A DNA stretch of 21,018 nucleotides from Acidobacteriota bacterium (lineage in GTDB: Bacteria > Acidobacteriota > Terriglobia > Terriglobales > Acidobacteriaceae): the NCBI GenBank assembly GCA_021810735.1, contig JAJZIF010000012.1:1-21018 (forward strand), in the 5' to 3' direction. Positions 5,019 to 12,767 of this stretch are shown one piece after another (positions within the stretch are counted from its first letter, which is position 1; every line of letters begins with the position of its first letter). Below the pieces are notes generated by a model. It worked only from the letters and a program-made list of their open reading frames with translations, was not told the origin of the DNA and ran no database searches. Position numbers and translations under genes: made by a program.

Positions 5019-7469
5019 TCATAACTTCGCATTTCGCAGCCGAAGCGCGTTTGAGATCACCGACACGGAGCTGAAGCTCATCGTCGCAGCCGCAATGACC
5101 GGGCTCAGGAGCCATCCAAAAACCGGGTAGAGAATGCCCGCGGCAATGGGCACTCCGAGGGCGTTATAGATGAAGGCAAAGAACAGATTCTGACGAATAT
5201 TCCGCATGGTGAATTGACTCAAGCGCCTGGCTCGCAGGATTCCGCGCAAGTCTCCTTTCACCAGAGTCACGCCCGCAGCCTCCATCGCGACATCGGTGCC
5301 GGTTCCCATGGCAATACCCACCTGCGCCTGAGCTAATGCGGGAGCATCATTGACTCCATCGCCGGCCATAGCAACCAGGCTGCCTCTCGCCTGCAAGGCT
5401 TTCACTATTTCCGATTTTTGATTTGGCAAAACGTCCGCGTCGTAGTCGATCCCCAACTGGCTTGCCACAGCGGCAGCCGTAACCCGGTTGTCGCCCGTCA
5501 CCATGCGCAGCTTGAGACCGCTCGCCTTGAGTTCGCGGACGGCTTCCACCGCAGAAGCTTTAATGGGATCGGAGACTCCCAGAAGACCTGCGGCTCGCCC
5601 ATCGATACCGATGAGCATCACGGTCTGTCCTTCGCTTCGCATCGCTTCGGCTGATTCTTTCAAGTCGCCCGGATCGATCGACAACTCACGAAACAGTGCC
5701 TCGTTCCCGGCGGCGACAACCATGCCGGATACCTCTCCTGAGACTCCCATGCCGGTCAGGGAGCGAAAGCCAGTCGCAGGTGGCAGCGTCAGCCCTCTTT
5801 CCGTTGCTCCAGTAACGATGGCATGAGCCAACGGATGTTCGCTGGCTCTCTCCAGGCTTGCCGCCAACTGAAGAAGAGCTTTCTCGTCATAGCCTCGCAG
5901 TGGAACAACGGAGGTAAGAGTGGGTTTTCCTTCCGTGACGGTTCCGGTCTTATCGAAGATCAGGGTGTCTACTTTCTCAAAGATCTCAAGGGCTTCAGCA
6001 TTCCGAATAAGAACTCCAGCGCCAGCGCCGCGGCCCGTGCCCACCATGATTGCCATCGGTGTAGCAAGACCAAGCGCGCATGGGCAGGCCACAATCAGCA
6101 CAGCCACAGCATTCACCACAGCATGTGCAAGGCGCGGCTCCGGGCCAAAGAAGAACCAGACTATAAAGGTGGCGGCAGCCGCGGCGATCACTGCAGGTAC
6201 AAAATAACTGGACACCCGGTCAGCCAGCCGCTGAATCGGTGCCCTTGATCGCTGCGCCTGGCTCACCATACGGACGATCTGGGCAAGCACGGTGTCCGCG
6301 CCAACACGGTCTGCCTGCATCACAAAGCTGCCCGTTCCGTTTACCGTTCCGCCCGTGACTCTGGCTCCCGTGCTCTTTTCGACGGGGACCGGTTCCCCGC
6401 TAATCATGGACTCGTCCACGGAACTGTGGCCGTCGAGAAGCATTCCATCGACCGGAACTTTTTCTCCGGGGCGCACACGCAGCTTATCTCCAATGACCAC
6501 CTTGTCCAATGGAATATCGGACTCCTGACCATTCTGATCGATTCGCCGCGCCGTTTTTGGAGCAAGCCCCAGCAACGCACGAATCGCGCTGCTGGTCTGA
6601 CTGCGAGCTCTCAGTTCCATGACCTGACCAAGGAGGACAAGGGCAACAATAATCGCGGCCGGCTCGAAATAAACCGCTATCTCTCCTCCCGGCCCGCGCA
6701 GAGAAGCGGGAAAAAGCAGGGGGAAGAACGTCGCAACAACACTATAGAAATAGGCCGTTCCCGTACCAAGCGCAATGAGCGTGAACATATTGAGATTGCG
6801 CGTCTTAAGGGATAGCCATCCGCGCGCAAAGAACGGCGCGCCTCCCCAGAGCACCACCGGAGTTGCAAGGGCGAATTCAACCCATGTCCATATCCTTGCC
6901 GCAATTCCATGTGAGAACAAAGGGGCAGGCAGAAGTTGGGCGATCATATATGCCAGCAAGGGCAATGACAATGCCACGCTGACCCAGAAGCGACGCGTCA
7001 TATCGCGAAGCTCAGGATTCTCCTCTTCGTTCGTAATCGCTTTCGCCTCCAAAGCCATGCCGCAGATAGGACAGCTTCCGGGTTCGGAGCGCACGACTTC
7101 CGGATGCATTGGACAGATATATTCCGTCCTGGCCAATGTCGCTGGAACCATCTCAGGTTCGAGCGCCATGCCGCACTTCGGGCAACTTCCGGGCGTGTTT
7201 TCTCGCACCTCCGGGTGCATGGGGCAGATGAAGTCTGAACGGCTCGCACTTGCGGCATGATCGGATGCCGCAGATGGGGGCTGCAATTTTCCAGACGGCC
7301 AATATTTTCCGGGGTCGTGGCGAAACTTTGTCGCGCATCCTGAGCTGCAAAAATAGAGATTTTTTCCCGCGTGTTCGAGCGTCTCCGCCGCATCTCGTGG
7401 ATCTACGGTCATTCCACAGACCGGATCCTTAACCTTCCCGGCCGGCTTTTCCGATTCAAGAATGGTCAA
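5019..7469 (-). CDS. Copper-type P1B ATPase with YHS and two CPMHP-type metal-binding modules
   Basis: An 816-residue heavy-metal-transporting P-type ATPase that pumps Cu(+) or Ag(+) from the cytoplasm. The start is TTG at 7469, preceded by AGGAGG at 5-base spacing. In order it has a YHS domain (residues about 14-58, [17 protein letters not shown]), two short heavy-metal-binding modules with ICPMHPEV ... CGMALE (about 80-107 and 117-144), and then the ATPase core. Key residues are the Cys462-Pro463-Cys464 ion site, the phosphorylated Asp506 in [14 protein letters not shown] in the nucleotide domain, SGEP in the actuator, and [13 protein letters not shown] plus [14 protein letters not shown] in the last two helices, the pattern of Cu(+)-selective pumps. 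There is no GMxCxxC ferredoxin-like HMA domain. The YHS and CPMHP modules take its place. It lies 51 bases downstream of the ECF sigma gene and probably shares its transcript. Confidence 0.95.
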   Translation of the reverse strand: MTILESEKPAGKVKDPVCGMTVDPRDAAETLEHAGKNLYFCSSGCATKFRHDPGKYWPSGKLQPPSAASDHAASASRSDFICPMHPEVRENTPGSCPKCGMALEPEMVPATLARTEYICPMHPEVVRSEPGSCPICGMALEAKAITNEEENPELRDMTRRFWVSVALSLPLLAYMIAQLLPAPLFSHGIAARIWTWVEFALATPVVLWGGAPFFARGWLSLKTRNLNMFTLIALGTGTAYFYSVVATFFPLLFPASLRGPGGEIAVYFEPAAIIVALVLLGQVMELRARSQTSSAIRALLGLAPKTARRIDQNGQESDIPLDKVVIGDKLRVRPGEKVPVDGMLLDGHSSVDESMISGEPVPVEKSTGARVTGGTVNGTGSFVMQADRVGADTVLAQIVRMVSQAQRSRAPIQRLADRVSSYFVPAVIAAAAATFIVWFFFGPEPRLAHAVVNAVAVLIVACPCALGLATPMAIMVGTGRGAGAGVLIRNAEALEIFEKVDTLIFDKTGTVTEGKPTLTSVVPLRGYDEKALLQLAASLERASEHPLAHAIVTGATERGLTLPPATGFRSLTGMGVSGEVSGMVVAAGNEALFRELSIDPGDLKESAEAMRSEGQTVMLIGIDGRAAGLLGVSDPIKASAVEAVRELKASGLKLRMVTGDNRVTAAAVASQLGIDYDADVLPNQKSEIVKALQARGSLVAMAGDGVNDAPALAQAQVGIAMGTGTDVAMEAAGVTLVKGDLRGILRARRLSQFTMRNIRQNLFFAFIYNALGVPIAAGILYPVFGWLLSPVIAAATMSFSSVSVISNALRLRNAKL

Positions 7470-7520
7470 TTTCTCCTCCTGATTGCACTCGTTCAGGTAG
7501 ACGCAGAAGCCTCGAGAACC

Positions 7521-8093
7521 TTACAGTTTCGTCCGGTGGCAGGTGCAATCGACACACTTATGCTGTGCGCAGACACCGCAGACCAGTATCAATTGACCTG
7601 CGAGGGCCTTGCGGGCGCGGTGAAGCCGAACCGAGGCATTGTTCATAGTGATTCCCTTGGCGCGGCCAAAATCTTCAATCGATTCCCCTCCCAAATCGAT
7701 CCGCTCTATCGCTTCCCGATATTCGCTCTTCAGGCCTGTCACCAAATCTGCGATGCACATACAGCTCTGCTCCTGCAATTCGGGCACATACGAATTCGGA
7801 GCTTCCGCCGCATAGCGCTGATGAGCATGATCGCGCGCCGCACTTCGGCGATAGTGGTCGATTAAACTGTTCCGCAGAATGCGATAGAACCAGGCGACTA
7901 TGCTCTCGTCAGATCGGAGTTGATGTTCCCGCTCAAGCGCTTTGACGTAAGCGGAATGGAGAATGTCCTCGGCCTCAGCCTTGTCCCCAACACGTACTGC
8001 CAAAAATCTGAGAAACCTCGCATGTTGATCGGCAATTCCCTCAATCGTTACGACTCGATCACCGTTGCCTGAATTACAAGCGGAATCTTTCAT
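7521..8093 (-). CDS. ECF sigma factor with C-terminal Cys-rich domain (CorE-like)
   Basis: A 190-residue sigma factor. The start at ATG 8093 is chosen because GAGGAGAGG lies 7 bases upstream; the frame stays open to 8192, but that extension overlaps the previous gene and adds no domain. Region 2 is recognisable (AEAEDILHSAYVKALE, VAWFYRILRNSLIDHYRR), as is region 4 (LKSEYREAIERIDLGG, ASVRLHRARKAL). The C-terminus carries five cysteines in CGVCAQHKCVDCTC (172, 175, 180, 183, 185), and the linker between regions 2 and 4 has a further CMC. Myxococcus CorE-type (ECF44) sigma factors carry such a tail, which binds copper or cadmium and switches the sigma factor without an anti-sigma protein. No anti-sigma gene is adjacent here. 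Its place among copper genes makes metal-dependent activation of these genes the likely role. Confidence 0.92.
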   Translation of the reverse strand: MKDSACNSGNGDRVVTIEGIADQHARFLRFLAVRVGDKAEAEDILHSAYVKALEREHQLRSDESIVAWFYRILRNSLIDHYRRSAARDHAHQRYAAEAPNSYVPELQEQSCMCIADLVTGLKSEYREAIERIDLGGESIEDFGRAKGITMNNASVRLHRARKALAGQLILVCGVCAQHKCVDCTCHRTKL

Positions 8094-8155
8094 TGCCAAA
8101 CCTCTCCTCAAGGCAACTACATTCAAAGATACTGTACCCGACTTTTTCTTAAGGG

Positions 8156-8167
8156 GTGTCCGGACAC
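8156..8167. promoter_or_regulatory. 12-bp perfect palindrome upstream of the sigma gene
   Basis: GTGTCCGGACAC is a perfect 12-bp palindrome at the end of the DoxX-like gene, about 65 bases before the sigma-factor ATG. It could be a protein-binding site controlling the sigma gene or a small RNA hairpin. Short GC-rich palindromes also occur by chance. Confidence 0.25.
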
Positions 8168-9156
8168 TATTGGCTAAGTAACTGCTCATCAACAGAATCC
8201 TGACCCTCCTTCGTTCTCGTATTGCGCAAGGGCTGGCGATACAGAACCATGAAATAGCCGAAGATCAGCGCGTAGATTACCGCATTGCCGAACATATTGC
8301 CCGGCATGCCGCTCACACCGTTGCCGTAAGGTCCACCGAAACCTTCCGCTGTGGACCAGATCATTAGCGAATACACCAACCCAAAAGGCAGAAAGATGCG
8401 CATCAGCTTTCCGCTCAACAGGCTCCATGCAATTAGCGCCTCCGCAATCGCAGACAGTATGCCAATAAGGATTGGGCTCGTATGGGTAATCACCGCAATC
8501 CACAGTTGGAGCCAGTCCACAACCCATGCGGGTTGCCCAGCCTCGGCCCCTGAAAGGAAGGAGACGAAATGCGTAATGAAGTAAGGATGGAACTTAAACA
8601 AGGTGTCCCAGGCCCACAGAAAACCAAACATCAAACGCGCAACGTAAATCCACAGATGATAACTGTTATTTCCTGCCGCGTTAGCCTCCGGCGGGCGGGG
8701 CTTAGATATGCGCCAGGTGAGATAGGCAAGTAGCAGCGCAATCAGATAGGGTGGAGCGATACCGGCATCCGTTCCCCCGGTAGCAGGATTGAAATCTCCT
8801 CCTCGCTCCACCGCAATCCACATCACTGTCAGGTACCCGATGCCGACCCAAAGTGCGGCTCGCATGCCTCTACCGGAAAGCAATGCCAGCGCGATATAGA
8901 GTGCAAAGAACATGACTGCTGTGCCCGTGAGATGAACGGCGGTCGATGCAAACGGCAATCCGAGAAACTGCGCAATGGCATGCTTGGTCGCTCCGGAAGA
9001 GGCAGTCCAGGCATCGTACAACCACACCAGGCCGAAAAACACTCGAAAGTTGCGAAATTGGCGCGCCTGCGAAGCCGAAATAGACAAGGCCGTTGATGCA
9101 TCGGGTGGAGCATCCAACCCCACCCATCGAAAAATTGCGGACGTTACGTCAGGCAT
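8167..9156 (-). CDS. DoxX-like multi-pass membrane protein
   Basis: A 329-residue membrane protein with roughly eight hydrophobic segments. The start at ATG 9156 has GAGGAGG five bases upstream. Two related-looking units occur: FRVFFGLVWLYDAWTAS near residue 37 and ARLMFGFLWAWDTLFKFHP in the middle, each followed by amphipathic and hydrophobic stretches. This resembles the DoxX/DoxD/MauE membrane group. DoxD is the small subunit of a thiosulfate:quinone oxidoreductase, and other DoxX members are tied to redox and thiol stress. No catalytic motif can be assigned here. The gene lies between copB (130-base gap) and the copper-type sigma factor (73-base gap) on the same strand, so a role in periplasmic copper or redox homeostasis is plausible but not shown. 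The family call is moderate and the function unknown. Confidence 0.65.
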   Translation of the reverse strand: MPDVTSAIFRWVGLDAPPDASTALSISASQARQFRNFRVFFGLVWLYDAWTASSGATKHAIAQFLGLPFASTAVHLTGTAVMFFALYIALALLSGRGMRAALWVGIGYLTVMWIAVERGGDFNPATGGTDAGIAPPYLIALLLAYLTWRISKPRPPEANAAGNNSYHLWIYVARLMFGFLWAWDTLFKFHPYFITHFVSFLSGAEAGQPAWVVDWLQLWIAVITHTSPILIGILSAIAEALIAWSLLSGKLMRIFLPFGLVYSLMIWSTAEGFGGPYGNGVSGMPGNMFGNAVIYALIFGYFMVLYRQPLRNTRTKEGQDSVDEQLLSQ

Positions 9157-9285
9157 ACGATCCTCCTCATATTCAGAACTGCTGGTTGGCTGTAGCGCTG
9201 TTGGTGCGTGAATCGATCAACGCTCACATAATCCCAATGAGGAGCAGAGTCTGAGATCATCTCTACCCCTGATTGGATATTTGCG

Positions 9286-10086
9286 TCAGTACCAGGCCCT
9301 GACTCCGAACACGAAACGCGGATCGCTGGTGGACTCACCAGCTCGCCGTGCGAAATTGGCCGTATCGCCGTACTTGCCGTTGTAGGCAAAGCCGATGTAG
9401 GGCGCGAATTTGCGGCTGAATTCGTAACGGAGGCGGATACCTGTATCGATTTCAGATAATCCTGAGCCGGTGCCGCGTGCCGGGTCATCCTGGCTGTAGA
9501 AGTTGAGCTCGGCTTGCGGCTCGGCGATTAGGCGTTGCGTGAAGAGCAGCTCATAGGCCGCGTTGATGCGGCCGGCGACGTCGCCGTTCCTACCGATGTA
9601 GAGAGTCGGGGCGAACTCGAAGAAGTAGGGTGCCAATCCTTCGATGCCGATGGCTGCCCAGCTACGTAATGGACCGGAATCGATATCTTCGCGTACGCCG
9701 ACCTGCGCGTCGAAGTAGCGGAGGCGCGGAATGGGGCGGTCGTAGAGAAATTCCTGGTCACCGTCGCTGACGATTCCATTGCCTGCAAAACCTTCGGACT
9801 TAATCCAAAGCCTGTTCATGTCCGTGCCGATCCAGCCTTCGCCGTCCCAGCGGAATTCATTGTCCGGGCCATTGGTGCGGCCCTCGAACTGATCGAGAAG
9901 GGCATGAACGAATAGCTGATGGCCCATGTCCGGCGGCTTCAGGCCGGGAAGCGCGGAGGTGACTTTCGTGGGTGACTGGGTGGATGTCGACTGCGCGGTT
10001 GCAATCGTTGGCGAGCAGATCGCCCCGAGCCAGAGCGAGGTTACGACAAGCAGAGAGGGAAATGCGAGGGATGGCGATCTGTTCAT
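9286..10086 (-). CDS. copB: Copper resistance outer-membrane protein CopB
   Basis: A 266-residue CopB/PcoB family protein, expected to form an outer-membrane beta-barrel that binds or passes copper together with periplasmic CopA. I chose the ATG at 10086 because it overlaps the CopA stop as ATGA and directly opens a signal peptide (MNRSPSLAFPSLLVVTSLWL, then about 12 residues to ATAQS). The frame itself is open 23 codons further. Family features include DMGHQLFVHALLDQFEGR, WDGEGWIGTDMNRLWIKSEG, the YDRPIPRLRYFDAQVGVR strand, APYFFEFAPTLYIG and the C-terminal RYEFSRKFAPYIGFAYNGKYG, ending in an aromatic residue (WY) as barrel proteins do. The Met/His-rich N-terminal stretch common in CopB is nearly absent here. 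It is translationally coupled to CopA. Confidence 0.93.
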   Translation of the reverse strand: MNRSPSLAFPSLLVVTSLWLGAICSPTIATAQSTSTQSPTKVTSALPGLKPPDMGHQLFVHALLDQFEGRTNGPDNEFRWDGEGWIGTDMNRLWIKSEGFAGNGIVSDGDQEFLYDRPIPRLRYFDAQVGVREDIDSGPLRSWAAIGIEGLAPYFFEFAPTLYIGRNGDVAGRINAAYELLFTQRLIAEPQAELNFYSQDDPARGTGSGLSEIDTGIRLRYEFSRKFAPYIGFAYNGKYGDTANFARRAGESTSDPRFVFGVRAWY

Positions 10087-12068
10087 GGCAGCACCACCAC
10101 AGCGCGAAACATGCCCGCTTGCATGTGATAGAGCAGGTGACAGTGATAGGCCCATCGGCCCGGAGTGTCTGCGCTGACGAGATATGTCACACGCTCAGAG
10201 GGTTTCACGATGATGGTGTCTTTGAAGGGCCTGTGTTCTCCGTGGCCGTTTTCGAGTTCGCTCCAGAGGCCGTGGAGGTGAATGGGATGGGACATCATCG
10301 TGTCATTGATGAGTACGAAGCGCACACGTTCACCGAGTTTGAGGACGATGGGATTGTTGTTGGAGAATTTTTCTCCGTTGAATCCCCAGATGTAGCGATT
10401 CATATTGCCGGTAAGGTGAAGTTCAATTTCGCGTGAGGGCGGCCTACCGTCGACTCCGCGATAAGGTGAACGAAGATCGGCATAAGTCAGTACGCGTCGG
10501 CCATTGTGATCGAGGCCAATGCCGGGTGTGTTGAGACGCGATTCCACGTGCCCGGAGATTTGCGCGACGGACGGGCCGAGATGGAGTTTGACTGGATTGG
10601 AGGGTTTGAGGTGCGACTCGATGGCGCGAATTTCTGATTCCGGGACGGTGACGGCCGGCGTGGTGTAAGGGCTTGGTTGTGGGAACGGGGTTTTGCCGAC
10701 GCTGGCATTGGTGTTCCCCATGTGTGGCATGGAAGCCATCGACATCTCGGCGGCATTCGTGATTTCGGCCATGCGGTCGCGAGCGGCTTTTTCTGGATTG
10801 TTCCCGTTCATGTGCGAATGCTCGCCGCCATGAACTTTGTTTCCCATCCGCATATCATCTGCCGTCATTCCGTCGATGCCGTTCATATTGGCCATCTTCA
10901 TGCCGGCCATGCTGCCCATCCCCATGTCGATCATCGTGAGCCTGGGGCGGGGATCCATGGGAGGAATGGGTGCGGTCATGCCCATGCGCGGGGCAAGCGT
11001 GCCGCGTGCGAATCCGGTTCTGTCCTCTGACTGGGCAAAGATGGTGTAGGCCTTGTCGTCCGACGGCTCCACGATGACGTCGTATCTTTCGGCGACGCCG
11101 ATACGAAATTCGTCGACGGGAACTGGTTCCACATCGTTGCCGTCAGCCTGCACGACTGTCATTTTGAGGCCGGGGATGCGGACGTCGAAAAAAGTCATGG
11201 CTGAGCCGTTGATGAAGCGCAGGCGCACTTTCTCGCCGCGTGAGAAAAGTCCGGTCCAATTGGCGTTGGGTGGGTTGCCGTTGAGCAGATAAGTGTAGGT
11301 TGCGGCGGAAATGTCAGAGATGTCGTTGTCGCTCATGTTCATTTTTGCCCACATGAGGCGCTGTCTGAGAGTAGACCGGAACCCGTGACGCCGGATGGCA
11401 GAGAAGAATTCCGGGAGGGTGTGCTTGTGGTAGTTGTAGTAGTCGCTTTCTTCTTTGAGGTTGCTGAAGATGGTCTCCGGATTGGTTTCCGTCCAATCGG
11501 AGAGAAAGATGACGTGTTCGCGGTCGGATTGAATCGGATCTGCGCCGAGCGGGTTGGGGTCGATGATGAGCGGGCCGTAGATTCCTGATTGCTCCTGAAA
11601 GCGCGTGTGGCTGTGATACCAGGCGGTGCCGTTCTGCTTGACCTGGAAGTGATAGTGGAAAGTTTCCCCCGGAGCAATACCGGGGTAGCTCAGTCCGGGG
11701 ACTCCATCCATATCGGCGGGGATGCGCAGGGAGTGCCAGTGCACGGAAGTGGAGACCTTCAGCAGATTGGTAACTGCAATCGTGACGTGATCTCCCTCGC
11801 GCCATCGCAGGATCGGGCCTGGCACGGAACCGTTTACGGCCATCGCGGTCACGCGCCGTCCGGTGAAGTTGACGGGGAGGTAGTGGATGGTGAGGTCAAA
11901 ATGTTGGCCGGAGAGTGTTTTCGGCATGTGGCGCGTGACTTCACCAAAGGCAGGCAGTCCATGAAGGTCAACGGCAGCTAACGCCGCGCCAGCGGTGAGT
12001 CCCTGCACAAAGCGACGGCGGGTGACGGGAAAAATTGGGGCAGTATCGGTATTGTCTTTCCGGGACAT
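10083..12068 (-). CDS. copA: Copper resistance multicopper oxidase CopA (periplasmic, Tat-exported)
   Basis: A 661-residue multicopper oxidase of the CopA/PcoA type, which oxidises Cu(+) and binds copper in the periplasm. The start ATG at 12068 has GGAG five bases upstream. The N-terminus carries a twin-arginine signal (TRRRFVQGLTAGAALA), so it is exported folded. The four copper-ligand motifs are intact: HWHSLRIPADMDG, HSHTRFQEQSGIYG, HPIHLHGLW and HCHLLYHMQAGM. Between cupredoxin domains 2 and 3, at roughly residues 370-450, is a Met/His-rich insert (MGMGSMAGMKM, HGGEHSHMNG, MSMASMPHMG) typical of copper-binding CopA proteins. It is coupled to CopB by a 4-base overlap. A ferroxidase activity serving the downstream FTR1 permease is an alternative or extra role, by inference only. 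Confidence 0.96.
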   Translation of the reverse strand: MSRKDNTDTAPIFPVTRRRFVQGLTAGAALAAVDLHGLPAFGEVTRHMPKTLSGQHFDLTIHYLPVNFTGRRVTAMAVNGSVPGPILRWREGDHVTIAVTNLLKVSTSVHWHSLRIPADMDGVPGLSYPGIAPGETFHYHFQVKQNGTAWYHSHTRFQEQSGIYGPLIIDPNPLGADPIQSDREHVIFLSDWTETNPETIFSNLKEESDYYNYHKHTLPEFFSAIRRHGFRSTLRQRLMWAKMNMSDNDISDISAATYTYLLNGNPPNANWTGLFSRGEKVRLRFINGSAMTFFDVRIPGLKMTVVQADGNDVEPVPVDEFRIGVAERYDVIVEPSDDKAYTIFAQSEDRTGFARGTLAPRMGMTAPIPPMDPRPRLTMIDMGMGSMAGMKMANMNGIDGMTADDMRMGNKVHGGEHSHMNGNNPEKAARDRMAEITNAAEMSMASMPHMGNTNASVGKTPFPQPSPYTTPAVTVPESEIRAIESHLKPSNPVKLHLGPSVAQISGHVESRLNTPGIGLDHNGRRVLTYADLRSPYRGVDGRPPSREIELHLTGNMNRYIWGFNGEKFSNNNPIVLKLGERVRFVLINDTMMSHPIHLHGLWSELENGHGEHRPFKDTIIVKPSERVTYLVSADTPGRWAYHCHLLYHMQAGMFRAVVVLP

Positions 12069-12260
12069 TGGCTCTCCAGAATGTTGACTTGCAGGAAGAC
12101 GGACCGTGTTTGCTCGCGACGGTGATTTACGGCGGGGCAGACAGGTGTGAATCCATGATATGTACTACGCTGATGTCGTGAACGAGTTCTGGAATGCGCA
12201 GTGTTCGGCGTACGGCAATGCGCAAATTCCGTTGCTGCGATCAACAGTCGTGCGGAGGCG

Positions 12261-12653
12261 CTAGATTCGAGGACTGGCGAGCACCGGGTCGTAGGCTGAA
12301 ATTAAGGAGCTACTTCGTCGTTGGGTTCTTTGCGACGGTTCGCCGATCCAATAGACAGGGAATGAAAGACGGTCAACTGTTGCAGGCAGATGTGCGGCAG
12401 CCGCAGGGGCGATCGTGAAGGGGATGGTGAGAGAAGCCGAATCGTCATTGCAAAGGAGATCTTTGCAGCGACTCACTGTGGGTGGGATGACGACCGCTTC
12501 ATGGTTGGCCGCTGCGCGTGAGAAATGGTCGAGGGCCTGGAGGGCGCGATTGGTGAGAGCCATTTTGCCGCAGTGCGCATCACATGCCACCGTAAACACC
12601 TGTGTGCTTACGATGACGGCCACCAGCAGCAACCAATTGCACTTCCGTAGCAT
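12261..12653 (-). CDS. Small exported Cys-containing protein at the head of the copper genes
   Basis: A 130-residue protein with a clear signal peptide (MLRKCNWLLLVAVIVSTQVF). Near the processing site is ACDAHCGKM, followed by CKDLLC in the middle, so four mature cysteines and some His/Met could bind metal. The C-terminal third is basic and Pro/Ser-rich. I do not recognise a named family. Proteins of this size and pattern often precede copper operons in Acidobacteriota-like genomes, from general experience rather than a search. It is 192 bases before the CopA ATG on the same strand, and that gap holds no recognisable gene. There is no clear Shine-Dalgarno. A role as periplasmic copper binder is inferred from context. 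The partial protein at 1-194 has a similar build. Confidence 0.65.
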   Translation of the reverse strand: MLRKCNWLLLVAVIVSTQVFTVACDAHCGKMALTNRALQALDHFSRAAANHEAVVIPPTVSRCKDLLCNDDSASLTIPFTIAPAAAAHLPATVDRLSFPVYWIGEPSQRTQRRSSSLISAYDPVLASPRI

Positions 12654-12767
12654 TTGAATCTAACCCTAAACCTTCAAGCTTTGGATGCACAAACGGGAAA
12701 GAAAGGACCGGCATAGTCGCTGCAAGGATGAAATTGCAAAGTGGCAATGGTGGAACGAGGATCATGC

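Noticed and set aside
8094..8192. Longer start of the ECF sigma factor (extra 33 residues)
   Set aside because: It would overlap the end of the preceding gene and adds no conserved sequence, whereas ATG 8093 has a strong ribosome binding site.
11589..11981. Plus-strand frame opposite the multicopper oxidase N-terminus
   Set aside because: It lies antisense to intact copper-ligand motifs and shows no signature of its own.
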